From an uncultured Treponema sp. (lineage in GTDB: Bacteria > Spirochaetota > Spirochaetia > Treponematales > Treponemataceae), in assembly GCA_947167345.1 (NCBI GenBank), contig CAMVHR010000031.1, forward strand, positions 1 to 36,403: 36,403 nt of DNA, read 5' to 3'. Shown here in pieces: positions 16,648 through 25,981 of this stretch. How positions within the stretch are numbered: position 1 is the stretch's first letter; the number at the start of each line of letters is the position of its first letter. The position numbers and the translations under genes are program-made. Under the pieces are notes generated by a model. That model made no database searches. It was not told the origin of the DNA and was given only the letters and a program-made list of their open reading frames with translations.

Positions 16648-16673
16648 AGGTCTGATTTTAGTAAATCAGACCT
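16648..16673 (-). terminator. Terminator behind the P-type ATPase cluster
   Basis: An 11-bp perfect stem (AGGTCTGATTT / AAATCAGACCT) with a 4-base loop is followed on the - strand by TTTTTAT. It lies 25 bases beyond the end of the 16699-17010 gene and separates the cluster from the feo promoter. Confidence 0.85.
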
Positions 16674-16698
16674 AAAAGCTCATTTTCACAACAGCTTG

Positions 16699-17010
16699 TT
16701 ACCACTGTCCTACGGCTTGTCCTATTTTTTCAATTTCACTTAGGATTTCATTTTTCTTGTTTGGCGTGTAAAAAGTTGCCTTGGACTGAAGTTTTCTTGC
16801 CATTGGTATGAGTGATTGAAGTTTTTCTAACGGAAGAGTTTCCTTTTGAAATTCAATAAGGACACTTCCAGTCTTTTCGTTGTATTCCATATTTTTTATG
16901 GTACATATTTTCTGCACTACATTAGTCGCTGCCTTACGGATGTCATCATCCTTAAGAATTTTGTCCCTAATTCTTATTCTTTCCGTTTCTTCATAATAGT
17001 TAATCTGCAT
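16699..17010 (-). CDS. Small HMA-like protein of the P1B-ATPase (ferrosome-like) cluster
   Basis: The 103-residue product overlaps the ATPase stop by one base, so the two are coupled. Its N-terminus (YYEETERIRIRDKI) repeats the Arg-rich GRIRIR theme found at the start of the ATPase. The middle (NMEYNEKTGSVLIEFQ) matches the beta-alpha-beta plan of the HMA-type domain in the ATPase N-terminus (VTVNFTTGSFLIYYD). No CxxC metal site is present. In ferrosome gene clusters small Arg-rich partners accompany the P1B-6 ATPase; assignment here is by pattern and context. Confidence 0.6.
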   Translation of the reverse strand: MQINYYEETERIRIRDKILKDDDIRKAATNVVQKICTIKNMEYNEKTGSVLIEFQKETLPLEKLQSLIPMARKLQSKATFYTPNKKNEILSEIEKIGQAVGQW

Positions 17011-19109
17011 TAGTATTTCTCCTGTAACAGGGATTGTGTCGCCTGAACGCTGAAAAGTATTGTTGATGAGTTGTGAAGGATTGCCGCCAGAGAAGGATTG
17101 ATTAATCCGAATAATCCTAGCCCAATGAGTGCAGAATTGACAGCAATTATGCCTCTGTTGTTGCGGTCAATTTTATTCATAAGCCTCTTGCCCATAATCC
17201 TCATCTTATATAGTCCGTCAAGTCCGTCATCAGATGATAGCATTATGTCAGATGTTTCTCCTGTAATTGCTGCACAATCACCCATTGCAATGCCTGTGTC
17301 TGCTGCTGCAAGTGCTGGAGCATCATTTATGCCGTCTCCAATCATTATGACTTTATGACCTTTCTTCTTTTGTTCATTGATGTATTTTACTTTGTCTTCC
17401 GGCAGGGCATGAGAAATATAATGGTCTACCTTCGTTATTTCTGCAGCCGTTTTTGCGGCTCCCTCATCGTCTCCTGTAATCATGGTACAGTTTACTATGC
17501 CGCTTTTATGCAGTTTTCTTATGATTTCTGCCGCATTATCTCGGACTGGGTCTGATATTGCAAATATTCCAAGCAACTGACTTTCTTCTGCTAGGTACAG
17601 GAGGGATTCTCCTTTATTTATAGCTTCTTCCTGAATATGCTTCAGTCTGTCAGGCTCGGTAATATGTTCGTCTTCAAAAATAAAGTGGCGGCTTCCTATT
17701 AATAATCGTTTGCCGTCTAGAGATGTTGCAATTCCATGCGCAACAATATATTCAACTTTTGCATGTTCTTCCGGGTGCTGGAGTCCCTTGTCTTTTGCAG
17801 CGTGTACTATGGCTGTCGCAACAGGGTGTGCAAAATGTTCCTCCAGACAGGCGGCAATGCGCAAAAGTTCTTCTTCGCTTTTATCGCAGAACGGAATGAC
17901 TCTTGAAAGCTTTGGCTTTGCTGCTGTAAGTGTTCCAGTTTTGTCTAGAACTACAGTATCTGCAAGTGATACATCTTCAAGATATTTTCCCCCTTTGACT
18001 AAAATTCCGTGCTGTGCACTTTCCTTCATTGCACTCAAAACTGCAATAGGGGCTGCAAGTTTCATTGCACATGAGTAGTCTACCATGAGTGTTGCCATTA
18101 CTTTTGTAATGTTTCTTGTAAACATAAAAGTAAGCAGTGAAAGTATAAAGTTATATTTTACAAGTTTGTCCGCAAGGTGTTCAGAACGCACTTGTGAAGA
18201 AACCTTCAACTGCTGAGAATTTTCTATCATGCTCAGTATGTTCTGGACTTTTGTCTGTGAGCCGACAGCCCTTACTATAATGAAAAGTTCTCCTTCCTGA
18301 ACAACAGTACCTGCAAATACACTCTGTCCTTTTCTTTTTTCAACAGCAAGAGGCTCTCCAGTAATGGAAGCCTGATTTACCAGTGCCTCTCCGTCAACAA
18401 TGTCTCCGTCAGCAGGAATTAATGCTCCAGTCCTTACGGCAACAATGTTTCCTGGTTTTACCATGTATAAAGGAACTGATTTTTCTGTATTGCCTTCTAC
18501 AACCTGTACCATGTCCTTGTCGGAAAGCATGGTTATTGCAAGGTCTGTATATGATTTTTTCTTTGTATATTCTTCAATCGTCTCGCCGATGTCTAGCAGA
18601 AAATTAATGTTTGATGCAGTATTTGCATCTCCTGTCAGAATAGACATTGTTATTGCTGTTGCATCAAGCACATCGGCTTTGAATACTTGTCCTTTTCGGA
18701 TGCAGTTCAATCCTTTTAGAATGCGTGGGGTAAGGTTAAATACCCGTAAGACTGTACGTATTGGAATCGGAAGGAAATGCTTTAAATAATGCCTTATCGT
18801 CATTTCGGCAAGAATCTGAATAAGGCTCGGCTGATTCTGGGGAACTTCGACAGAATTGAGCATTTCTTCATCTTTCAGATATTTATCTGAAAGTGCCATA
18901 AAGAAGGCCTTAATCTGTTTTTCTGAAAGAATCTCTGTGTCATAATAAATCAGGAAAGAACCTGTTGTAAAGTTTACAGTTACCTTTGTCATTCCTTCCT
19001 GTACGGAAAGCAGACTCTGCGCGAGAGTTGCCTGACGAGGTGTAGTTGTTCCTTTATCGTATCGTATCCTGATACGTCCCGGCAGGGAATGCTTTACGTA
19101 ATAATCCAT
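17010..19109 (-). CDS. P1B-type metal-transporting ATPase, FezB/P1B-6-like
   Basis: The 699-residue protein carries the P-type ATPase motifs: SITGEP (248-253) in the actuator domain, DKTGTLT (389-395) with the phosphorylated Asp, and GDGINDAPAL in the hinge. The N-terminus has an Arg-rich GRIRIRYDKG (11-20) and an HMA-like fold without CxxC. The intramembrane metal motif is SCAMK (346-350), not the CPC or CPH of Cu or Zn pumps. Arg-rich N-termini and a non-CPx motif are features I associate with P1B-6 pumps, including FezB of ferrosomes, which loads iron into intracellular granules. A small Gly-rich membrane protein upstream, an Arg-rich partner downstream and the nearby feo operon support an iron role. 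The exact metal cannot be proven from sequence. Confidence 0.85.
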   Translation of the reverse strand: MDYYVKHSLPGRIRIRYDKGTTTPRQATLAQSLLSVQEGMTKVTVNFTTGSFLIYYDTEILSEKQIKAFFMALSDKYLKDEEMLNSVEVPQNQPSLIQILAEMTIRHYLKHFLPIPIRTVLRVFNLTPRILKGLNCIRKGQVFKADVLDATAITMSILTGDANTASNINFLLDIGETIEEYTKKKSYTDLAITMLSDKDMVQVVEGNTEKSVPLYMVKPGNIVAVRTGALIPADGDIVDGEALVNQASITGEPLAVEKRKGQSVFAGTVVQEGELFIIVRAVGSQTKVQNILSMIENSQQLKVSSQVRSEHLADKLVKYNFILSLLTFMFTRNITKVMATLMVDYSCAMKLAAPIAVLSAMKESAQHGILVKGGKYLEDVSLADTVVLDKTGTLTAAKPKLSRVIPFCDKSEEELLRIAACLEEHFAHPVATAIVHAAKDKGLQHPEEHAKVEYIVAHGIATSLDGKRLLIGSRHFIFEDEHITEPDRLKHIQEEAINKGESLLYLAEESQLLGIFAISDPVRDNAAEIIRKLHKSGIVNCTMITGDDEGAAKTAAEITKVDHYISHALPEDKVKYINEQKKKGHKVIMIGDGINDAPALAAADTGIAMGDCAAITGETSDIMLSSDDGLDGLYKMRIMGKRLMNKIDRNNRGIIAVNSALIGLGLFGLINPSLAAILHNSSTILFSVQATQSLLQEKY

Positions 19110-19126
19110 GTGATTTGCCTTAAAGA

Positions 19127-19339
19127 TTAAGCCTTGGCTTTTTTCTGTTTTGATTCTGCAGAAACATCTTCCGCATCTTCTTTTACAGATTCAATAAATT
19201 CTGAAGCATCATCCTTAAGCTGCAATCCTGCAGCAACCACCTTTGCACATCCCTTGCGGAATGTCTGTGTCTGAAGGAAGGCGACTAAAGCACCTCCGAT
19301 AAGACCACCAATCAATAACTGTTTGCAATCAAATGTCAT
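19127..19339 (-). CDS. Small Gly-zipper membrane protein of the ATPase cluster (DUF6110/FezA-like)
   Basis: A TTG at 19345 is possible, but ATG 19339 has AAGGAG at a 7-base spacing and gives 70 residues. One membrane segment with a glycine pattern (LLIGGLIGGALVAFLQT) is followed by an amphipathic acidic helix (LKDDASEFIESVKEDAEDVS) and a Lys-rich tail. Small proteins of this design stand upstream of P1B-6 ATPases in ferrosome-like clusters. It is the first gene of the operon; the ATPase follows after 17 bases. Similarity to DUF6110 is from memory and unverified. Confidence 0.6.
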   Translation of the reverse strand: MTFDCKQLLIGGLIGGALVAFLQTQTFRKGCAKVVAAGLQLKDDASEFIESVKEDAEDVSAESKQKKAKA

Positions 19340-19372
19340 AATCAAGCTCCTTCTATTGATTTTCTAGCGTTT

Positions 19373-19401
19373 ATAATAATGTATGATTTTAAAAAATACA
19401 A
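19373..19401 (-). promoter_or_regulatory. Promoter of the P1B-ATPase cluster
   Basis: On the - strand TTGTAT (19401-19396), a 17-base spacer and TATTAT (19378-19373) stand 34 bases upstream of the first start codon. The surrounding sequence is very AT-rich, so alternatives a few bases away are possible. Confidence 0.5.
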
Positions 19402-19485
19402 TACAAAATTATTTGCCATGAACCAAGATTGTTTTTTGCAAAATTAAAATGTAGTATGCTAATTTAATTTGTGCTAAAATAAAAA

Positions 19486-19516
19486 CCGGTCTTTAAGTCA
19501 AACTACCAAAGACCGG
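19486..19516 (-). terminator. Terminator of the rpsD-orf-eno operon
   Basis: A 9-bp perfect stem (CCGGTCTTT / AAAGACCGG) with a 13-base loop is followed on the - strand by TTTTTATTTT. It stands 48 bases behind the eno stop. Confidence 0.85.
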
Positions 19517-19563
19517 CTAACTCTATTTACTACCAGGCTCGAGGTTACCTGTCAGTACCAAAA

Positions 19564-21286
<1,723 letters not shown>

Positions 21287-21309
21287 ATGATTCTCTCTCT
21301 TTACATTTT

Positions 21310-21903
21310 TTATTTTGAGTAGAATTCAACAACCATCTGATCATTGATTTCTACAGGAATTTCTTTTCTCTGTGGCATGGAAATAAGTTTTCCCGAAAAA
21401 TCTTCTTCGTTTTTCTGCAGGTATGGAAGGGGTTTTGAATTTGTGTCAAAAAAACTCTTTTTAAACTGCTCGTTCTTTCTGGACTTTTCTTTCAGACTTA
21501 TTACTTGATTTACTTTTATATTCTGTGATGGAATAGTTATCTTTTTGCCGTCAACCGTAAAGTGTCCGTGTGTTACCATCTGGCGTGCCATTCTGATTGA
21601 GTTTGCAAATCCCAGTCTGTATACAAGATTGTCAAGTCTGCATTCAAGAGTTGTAATGAGTGCTTCGCCAGTTTTTCCTTCTGCTTTTAAAGCCATGTTA
21701 AAATAGCGCTGAAGCTGGCGTTCCATTATGCCGTAGTAAGCCTTGATTTTCTGCTTTTCTATGAGTTGCTTTCCATATTCTGAAATTTTGTGGGTCTTCT
21801 TGAACGCTGGGGCGTCTATTCTTTTCATTGCCTTAGGATGTCCGCAAACGTTTACTCCAAGTCGTCTGCATTCTTTGAAGCGTGGACCTCTTCTTGTTGC
21901 CAT
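21310..21903 (-). CDS. rpsD: 30S ribosomal protein S4
   Basis: The 197-residue protein has the usual S4 layout: N-terminal MATRRGPRFKECRRLGVNVC, the YGIMERQLQRYFNMAL segment, then an S4 RNA-binding domain (TTLECRLDNLVYRLGFANS, ARQMVTHGHFTVDGKKI). S4 starts assembly of the small subunit. In this window it is not beside other ribosomal genes but heads an operon with an unknown gene and enolase. The start has AAAGAGGTATTACA in front. Confidence 0.97.
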   Translation of the reverse strand: MATRRGPRFKECRRLGVNVCGHPKAMKRIDAPAFKKTHKISEYGKQLIEKQKIKAYYGIMERQLQRYFNMALKAEGKTGEALITTLECRLDNLVYRLGFANSIRMARQMVTHGHFTVDGKKITIPSQNIKVNQVISLKEKSRKNEQFKKSFFDTNSKPLPYLQKNEEDFSGKLISMPQRKEIPVEINDQMVVEFYSK

Positions 21904-21926
21904 TGTAATACCTCTTTATAATAATA

Positions 21927-21942
21927 GTTAGATATGTCTAAC
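21927..21942. promoter_or_regulatory. Inverted repeat at the rpsD transcription start
   Basis: GTTAGATATGTCTAAC is a perfect 6-bp inverted repeat with a 4-base centre. Its TTAG-N6-CTAA core (21928-21941) begins 9 positions from the end of the -10 box on the - strand, the same spacing as at pyrKD. It could be an operator or a hairpin at the mRNA 5' end. Confidence 0.5.
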
Positions 21943-21949
21943 GAAAGTG

Positions 21950-21978
21950 ATAATAACACACTTGCACTATAATGGCAA
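21950..21978 (-). promoter_or_regulatory. Promoter of the rpsD-orf-eno operon
   Basis: On the - strand TTGCCA (21978-21973), a 17-base spacer and TATTAT (21955-21950) predict a start near 21943 and a 5' leader of about 40 bases. Confidence 0.65.
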
Positions 21979-22007
21979 GATGTAAATGAATATTTTTTTG
22001 TGGTGAT

Positions 22008-22030
22008 GCCACTCCCTTTTGAGGAGTGGC
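22008..22030 (-). terminator. Hairpin behind xylA
   Basis: GCCACTCC / GGAGTGGC form a perfect 8-bp stem with a 7-base loop, 12 bases beyond the xylA stop. No U-run follows on the - strand, so it may be a weak terminator or an mRNA 3'-end stabiliser. Confidence 0.5.
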
Positions 22031-22041
22031 TTTGATAATTC

Positions 22042-23361
22042 TTATTTGAACAGAATGTTGTTTAAGACGCCTTCAAGATATTCTTCTCGCCCAGAACCTG
22101 GATTGCAAGGCTTTTTCATTTCTGATGCTTTTGCTGCAAGTTCTTCAAGAGTGGTGTCTTTATCGCGAATCTTTTTTCCTATTCCGCTTTCAAAGCTTGA
22201 ATACTTCTCTTTTATGAAATTATCAATCCTTCCGTCTTCAATAATTTCAGCAGCCTTAATGAGTCCCAGTGCAAAAGTATCCATTCCCATTATATATGCA
22301 TGGAACATGTCTTCAAAAGTATTTGAAGGACGGCGGTTCTTTGAGTCAAAGTTGAAGCCTCCTGTGAGTCCTCCAGCTTTTAAAACTTCATACATTGCCA
22401 TGGTTGCATCATATACATTCCATGGGAAGTTGTCTGTATCCCAACCTAAAATAGGATTGCCTTGATTTGCATCTACAGACCCTAACATGCCGTTTATGCG
22501 GCTTATGCAAAGTTCATGCTGGAAGGTGTGGTTTGCCAGCGTTGCATGGTTTGCCTCAATATTCATCTTAAAGTCTTTGTCGAGACCATATTGTCTAAGG
22601 AAGCCTATTGCAGTTGCAGCATCAAAATCATATTGATGAGTCATTGGTTCTTTTGGTTTTGGTTCAATATAGAAATCTCCCTTGAATCCAATTGATCGAC
22701 CGTAATCAACCGCCATGTGCATGAGGTTCGCAATGTTTTCTTGTTCTAGTTTTACGTCCGTGTTTAAAAGTGTTTCATAACCTTCTCGTCCGCCCCAGAA
22801 GACATATCCCCTGCCACCGAGTTTTACTGTAATGTCAAGAGCCTTTTTTACCTGTGCTGCAGCAAAACAATAAACGTCGGCTGAGTTTGTAGAACCTGCG
22901 CCATTCATAAAGCGGGGATTGCCAAACATGTTTGCCGTTCCCCAAAGGCATTTAATGTCAGTTCCCTTGGTCTTTTCAAGAATGTAATCTGAAATTTCAT
23001 CAAGCCTTTTGTTTGTTACGTTGATGTCATTTGCATCTTCTGGAACAAGGTCTACATCATGCCAGCAGTAATACTTGATGCCAAGTTTCTGCATGAATTC
23101 AATTCCTGCGTCAACCTTAGCCTTTGCATGTTCCATTGTCCCAGGAATCTGACCGAAAGACTTGTCGGCAGTTCCAGCTCCAAACATGTCCACACCATTT
23201 GCACCAAGGTTGTGCCACCATGCCATTGCAAAAGGAAGATGTTCCGACATCTTTTTACCCATAAGCATCAGTTCTGGATTGTAGTACTTGAATGCCCATG
23301 GATTTTTACTTTCTTTTCCTTCAAATTTGATTTGAGGAATGTCCTTAAAAAATTCACTCAT
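22042..23361 (-). CDS. xylA: Xylose isomerase
   Basis: The 439-residue enzyme converts D-xylose to D-xylulose and also isomerises glucose. The frame runs from 23391, but ATG 23361 follows AGGAGG at 9 bases and gives the normal N-terminus ([16 protein letters not shown]). Family motifs include [12 protein letters not shown] (catalytic His region), [16 protein letters not shown], the metal ligands in [20 protein letters not shown], and [20 protein letters not shown]. Length fits the class II enzymes of anaerobes. The expected partner xylB is absent; instead it follows pyrKD after 34 bases. Pentose use fits a plant-fibre-fed gut habitat. Confidence 0.97.
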   Translation of the reverse strand: MSEFFKDIPQIKFEGKESKNPWAFKYYNPELMLMGKKMSEHLPFAMAWWHNLGANGVDMFGAGTADKSFGQIPGTMEHAKAKVDAGIEFMQKLGIKYYCWHDVDLVPEDANDINVTNKRLDEISDYILEKTKGTDIKCLWGTANMFGNPRFMNGAGSTNSADVYCFAAAQVKKALDITVKLGGRGYVFWGGREGYETLLNTDVKLEQENIANLMHMAVDYGRSIGFKGDFYIEPKPKEPMTHQYDFDAATAIGFLRQYGLDKDFKMNIEANHATLANHTFQHELCISRINGMLGSVDANQGNPILGWDTDNFPWNVYDATMAMYEVLKAGGLTGGFNFDSKNRRPSNTFEDMFHAYIMGMDTFALGLIKAAEIIEDGRIDNFIKEKYSSFESGIGKKIRDKDTTLEELAAKASEMKKPCNPGSGREEYLEGVLNNILFK

Positions 23362-23395
23362 GATTAGAGTCCTCCTATCTTTTTTTTTCAAAATG

Positions 23396-25285
23396 CTATT
23401 TCATCATTTCTTTTAAATCTGCAAAATGTCCCTTTTCATCGGTGTGGGCTGAGTTGTGTCGTTCTACTTGTGCAATTCCACGCATTTCTGCAAGATTGTG
23501 GTACCCATGCGTCTTCATAAAAGTCCTTAGACCTTTTTGAATGTCCAAGGCAACATTTGGATTTATAAATTTTGCCTGTCCAATTTCGACGGCACTTGCT
23601 CCTGCCATAATGAATTCCACTGCATCTTGCCATGTACAGATTCCTCCAATACCGATAACAGGAACCCGTTTTTCTGGCGGAAGCTTGTTTATCTCTTGAA
23701 CTACATCATAAACAATTCTGAGGGCAAGGGGTTTTAACCCCGGACCTGAGTAACCTGCATGGACGTTGTTGAAGAAAGGTTTTCCCTTGTCAATATCAAT
23801 TGCAACTCCGTGAATCATATTTATAAGGCTGATTGCGTCTGCTCCAGCTTTTATGCAAGCAAGTGCAATTGGTCGGTTGTCAGCGGCGTTGGGAGAAAGC
23901 TTTACCATGAGAGGCTTTTTTGTAACCGCACGAACGGCTGAAACACAGTAAAAGGCTGTTTCCGCACTCATGCCCCATGCAAGACCCGCCGCCTTTATGT
24001 TCGGACAACTGATGTTAAGTTCTATCATGTCACATTCTGTTTTATCCAGGAGTTTTGCTCCTTCAACATAAGATTCAATATCACTTCCTGCAAGATTTGT
24101 AATTACGACAGGACCAAGTCCGATCATATTGGGCAGTAACTTTTCTATGTAATAAGGTATTCCCGGGTTTTGAAGTCCAATTGAATTCATGTTACCACCA
24201 GCCACTTCAAGACTGCGTTCTCCATGGTTTCCTTCTCTTGGTTCAAGGGTAACACCTTTTGAAACGATTCCTCCCCAATATGAAACAGGACTTACTCCAC
24301 GGAAATTCTGTCCGAATGCAAAAGTTCCTCCACTTGCAATTGTAGGGTTGTTAAAATGGACTCCTGCAATGTCTACACTTAAATCTGGCTCTTCATATTT
24401 TTCAAGAGGCGGTCTGCGTGGCGAGGGCTTGTCAAATATGATTTTCTGAGCTTCAAAAACAGGTCCGTCTTTGCAGCATCGCTTAAGCCCCTCGGTTGTT
24501 TCCAATGTGCATCCAAGACAGGCTCCCAGTCCGCAGAGCATTCTGTGCTCCATGCTTATATAACATTTTATGCCAAGTTCCGAAGCCAGTTTTTGTATGT
24601 AAACTAATGCAGGAGTAGGGCCACATGCTAAAATCAGTTCATAACCTGCTTGTTTTACGGCATCTTTTGTAAGTGCGCACGGCAACATTCCGTGAATGCC
24701 ACAGGAACCGTCATCTGTTGTAATAAGTAGTTTTTTTGCCTTTACTCGTTCCAATCCGTAAGAGCCGGATTTAAAGGCTGCATAAAAATCGTATGAATAA
24801 TCTGGTAAGCTGTGTGCAAGATTTGCAACAGGTGCAACACCTATTCCTCCTCCAATGATGCATATTTTTGGCTTATCTTGATTTCTTTTTACTATTTCAA
24901 GACATTCTTCTACAGGCCATGGTGTTCCTAAAGGACCTATTATGGAAATATCATCCCATAGTGTCATGTGGCAAAGTTCTTCTGTTCCCCGTCCTTTTTC
25001 AAGTATCATGAACTGAATAAGAATCTTTTTTTTGCCTTCGTTGTTTATCCACTCTTCACTATGATAAACACTAATCGGACGATTGTAATTTACTGATGAT
25101 TTTGCACTTCTGATAAGATAGAACTGCCCTGGTTTGGGCGCACTCTGATTCTTGCGTTCACATTCAACCGTTGTCTGTAAGATGTAAACATTGGGCTGAC
25201 CTTCTATTTTTTCAAGCCTTTCAACTTTGGTCTTGCCATAAAATTGCAATCCGTGTCCTGCTTCATCGATTTCTGCTGTATCCAT
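23396..25285 (-). CDS. pyrD: Dihydroorotate dehydrogenase, PyrK-PyrD fusion
   Basis: The 629-residue protein joins the two subunits of class 1B dihydroorotate dehydrogenase, which makes orotate with NAD+ as acceptor. Residues 1-290 are PyrK-like: FAD motif RPISV (69-73), GGGIGVAP (145-152) for NAD(P)H, and cysteines 251, 256, 259 and 270/271 (C-x4-C-x2-C-x10/11-C) for the 2Fe-2S cluster. Residues from about 300 are Pyr[33 protein letters not shown] with the catalytic Cys, KLSPNAADN, and [20 protein letters not shown] for FMN. In Bacillus and Lactococcus the two parts are separate chains; here no stop or frameshift lies between them. It heads an operon with xylA. Confidence 0.93.
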   Translation of the reverse strand: MDTAEIDEAGHGLQFYGKTKVERLEKIEGQPNVYILQTTVECERKNQSAPKPGQFYLIRSAKSSVNYNRPISVYHSEEWINNEGKKKILIQFMILEKGRGTEELCHMTLWDDISIIGPLGTPWPVEECLEIVKRNQDKPKICIIGGGIGVAPVANLAHSLPDYSYDFYAAFKSGSYGLERVKAKKLLITTDDGSCGIHGMLPCALTKDAVKQAGYELILACGPTPALVYIQKLASELGIKCYISMEHRMLCGLGACLGCTLETTEGLKRCCKDGPVFEAQKIIFDKPSPRRPPLEKYEEPDLSVDIAGVHFNNPTIASGGTFAFGQNFRGVSPVSYWGGIVSKGVTLEPREGNHGERSLEVAGGNMNSIGLQNPGIPYYIEKLLPNMIGLGPVVITNLAGSDIESYVEGAKLLDKTECDMIELNISCPNIKAAGLAWGMSAETAFYCVSAVRAVTKKPLMVKLSPNAADNRPIALACIKAGADAISLINMIHGVAIDIDKGKPFFNNVHAGYSGPGLKPLALRIVYDVVQEINKLPPEKRVPVIGIGGICTWQDAVEFIMAGASAVEIGQAKFINPNVALDIQKGLRTFMKTHGYHNLAEMRGIAQVERHNSAHTDEKGHFADLKEMMK

Positions 25286-25310
25286 AAATAAAACCTTGAA
25301 AGATAATAAA

Positions 25311-25326
25311 GTTAGATTGAGCTAAC
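25311..25326. promoter_or_regulatory. Inverted repeat at the pyrKD transcription start
   Basis: GTTAGATTGAGCTAAC is an inverted repeat (one mismatch) with TTAG-N6-CTAA at 25312-25325. It lies at the same distance from the -10 box as the repeat at rpsD. Operator or 5'-terminal hairpin. Confidence 0.5.
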
Positions 25327-25333
25327 AAAACTT

Positions 25334-25362
25334 AGTATAATCTTTTATCTCTATAAATGCAA
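25334..25362 (-). promoter_or_regulatory. Promoter of the pyrKD-xylA operon
   Basis: On the - strand TTGCAT (25362-25357), a 17-base spacer and TATACT (25339-25334) predict a start near 25327. Confidence 0.65.
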
Positions 25363-25561
25363 GAAGTTTTATGCGTATTACTTAATAAGGGAAAGAACAT
25401 TCGCATTACAAAAATACAGAATGCCCCGAATAATCATTCTTGTATACTAATTGTCTTGCTTATTGCACTGGGAGTAAAGTTGGTTGTGAATCCGAGAATG
25501 CTTGATTTTTCTGGGGCTCGCCAGACACGAGTCCTGCAACACCAATGTACAAAAAAAATCT

Positions 25562-25590
25562 TTGACAAGAGCATTGATTTATAGTAAAAT
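25562..25590 (+). promoter_or_regulatory. Promoter of the candidate small RNA
   Basis: TTGACA (25562-25567), a 17-base spacer and TAAAAT (25585-25590) are near the sigma-70 consensus, with no open reading frame behind. Confidence 0.65.
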
Positions 25591-25596
25591 AATTTA

Positions 25597-25670
25597 ATCC
25601 TTTTTGATTCTGCTATGGAATCTATACCCAGCTTCTGTTTAACGTCAATTAGGCAGAAGCTGTTTTTTTT
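25597..25670 (+). ncRNA. Candidate small RNA of about 75 nt
   Basis: Between a strong promoter and a strong terminator lie about 75 bases with no start codon in a useful context. The 5' half can form a small hairpin (GATTC TGCTATG GAATC, about 25605-25621), the 3' half the terminator. It could be a trans-acting sRNA or a decoy transcript separating the - strand operon from the hsd locus. No known family was recognised. Confidence 0.45.
25629..25670 (+). terminator. Intrinsic terminator
   Basis: A 9-bp perfect stem (CAGCTTCTG / CAGAAGCTG) with a 16-base loop is followed by eight T. It closes the candidate small RNA. Confidence 0.85.
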
Positions 25671-25674
25671 GCCC

Positions 25675-25695
25675 CAATCCTCATGATGAGGATTG
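25675..25695. repeat. 21-base palindrome behind the terminator
   Basis: CAATCCTCAT and ATGAGGATTG are exact inverted halves around one G. There is no T-run on either side; function unknown. Confidence 0.45.
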
Positions 25696-25828
25696 TTCCG
25701 ATAACTGCCGTGCTACATAGGCTCTTTTTTTCGATATTAGTCTTAGCAGACAATTTTTTATTTCTGCAAGATGATTCCTGTTCATCTGCGACAGGACATG
25801 TGCAAACATACCAGTTATTTTATAAAAA

Positions 25829-25849
25829 CTATTTACAAATTGTAAATAG
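25829..25849. promoter_or_regulatory. Candidate operator upstream of hsdM
   Basis: CTATTTACAA and TTGTAAATAG are exact inverted halves around a central A. The site is about 90 bases upstream of the hsdM -10 box. Helix-turn-helix regulators of restriction loci often use such sites, but no such regulator gene stands next to it. Confidence 0.45.
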
Positions 25850-25939
25850 GTGCGATAGCGGCCTTTATCTAGGGTGTGTCATGCAGGTGAGAAAATATTG
25901 GTATTTTTGGACGACTCCATCATATTTTTACCATATTTG

Positions 25940-25948
25940 TGATATAAT
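25940..25948 (+). promoter_or_regulatory. Extended -10 promoter of hsdM
   Basis: TGATATAAT is an extended -10 element; no good -35 is visible. The same string ttgtgatataat occurs before the gene at 34485. Confidence 0.5.
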
Positions 25949-25981
25949 TAAGGGAACTTCGAAAAATCATAGGATTTATAA

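Larger units (their letters stand above)
25286..25981. other. Intergenic region between pyrKD and hsdM
   Basis: About 700 bases without a gene I can support. It holds the pyrKD operator and promoter at the left, a candidate small RNA with promoter and terminator (25562-25670), two palindromes (25675-25695, 25829-25849) and the hsdM promoter. Between these (25363-25561 and 25696-25828) I see nothing. Confidence 0.6.

Noticed and set aside
25357-25584. 75-codon open frame on the + strand
   Set aside because: It overlaps the pyrKD promoter and the small-RNA promoter, has no ribosome binding site and no protein-like pattern.
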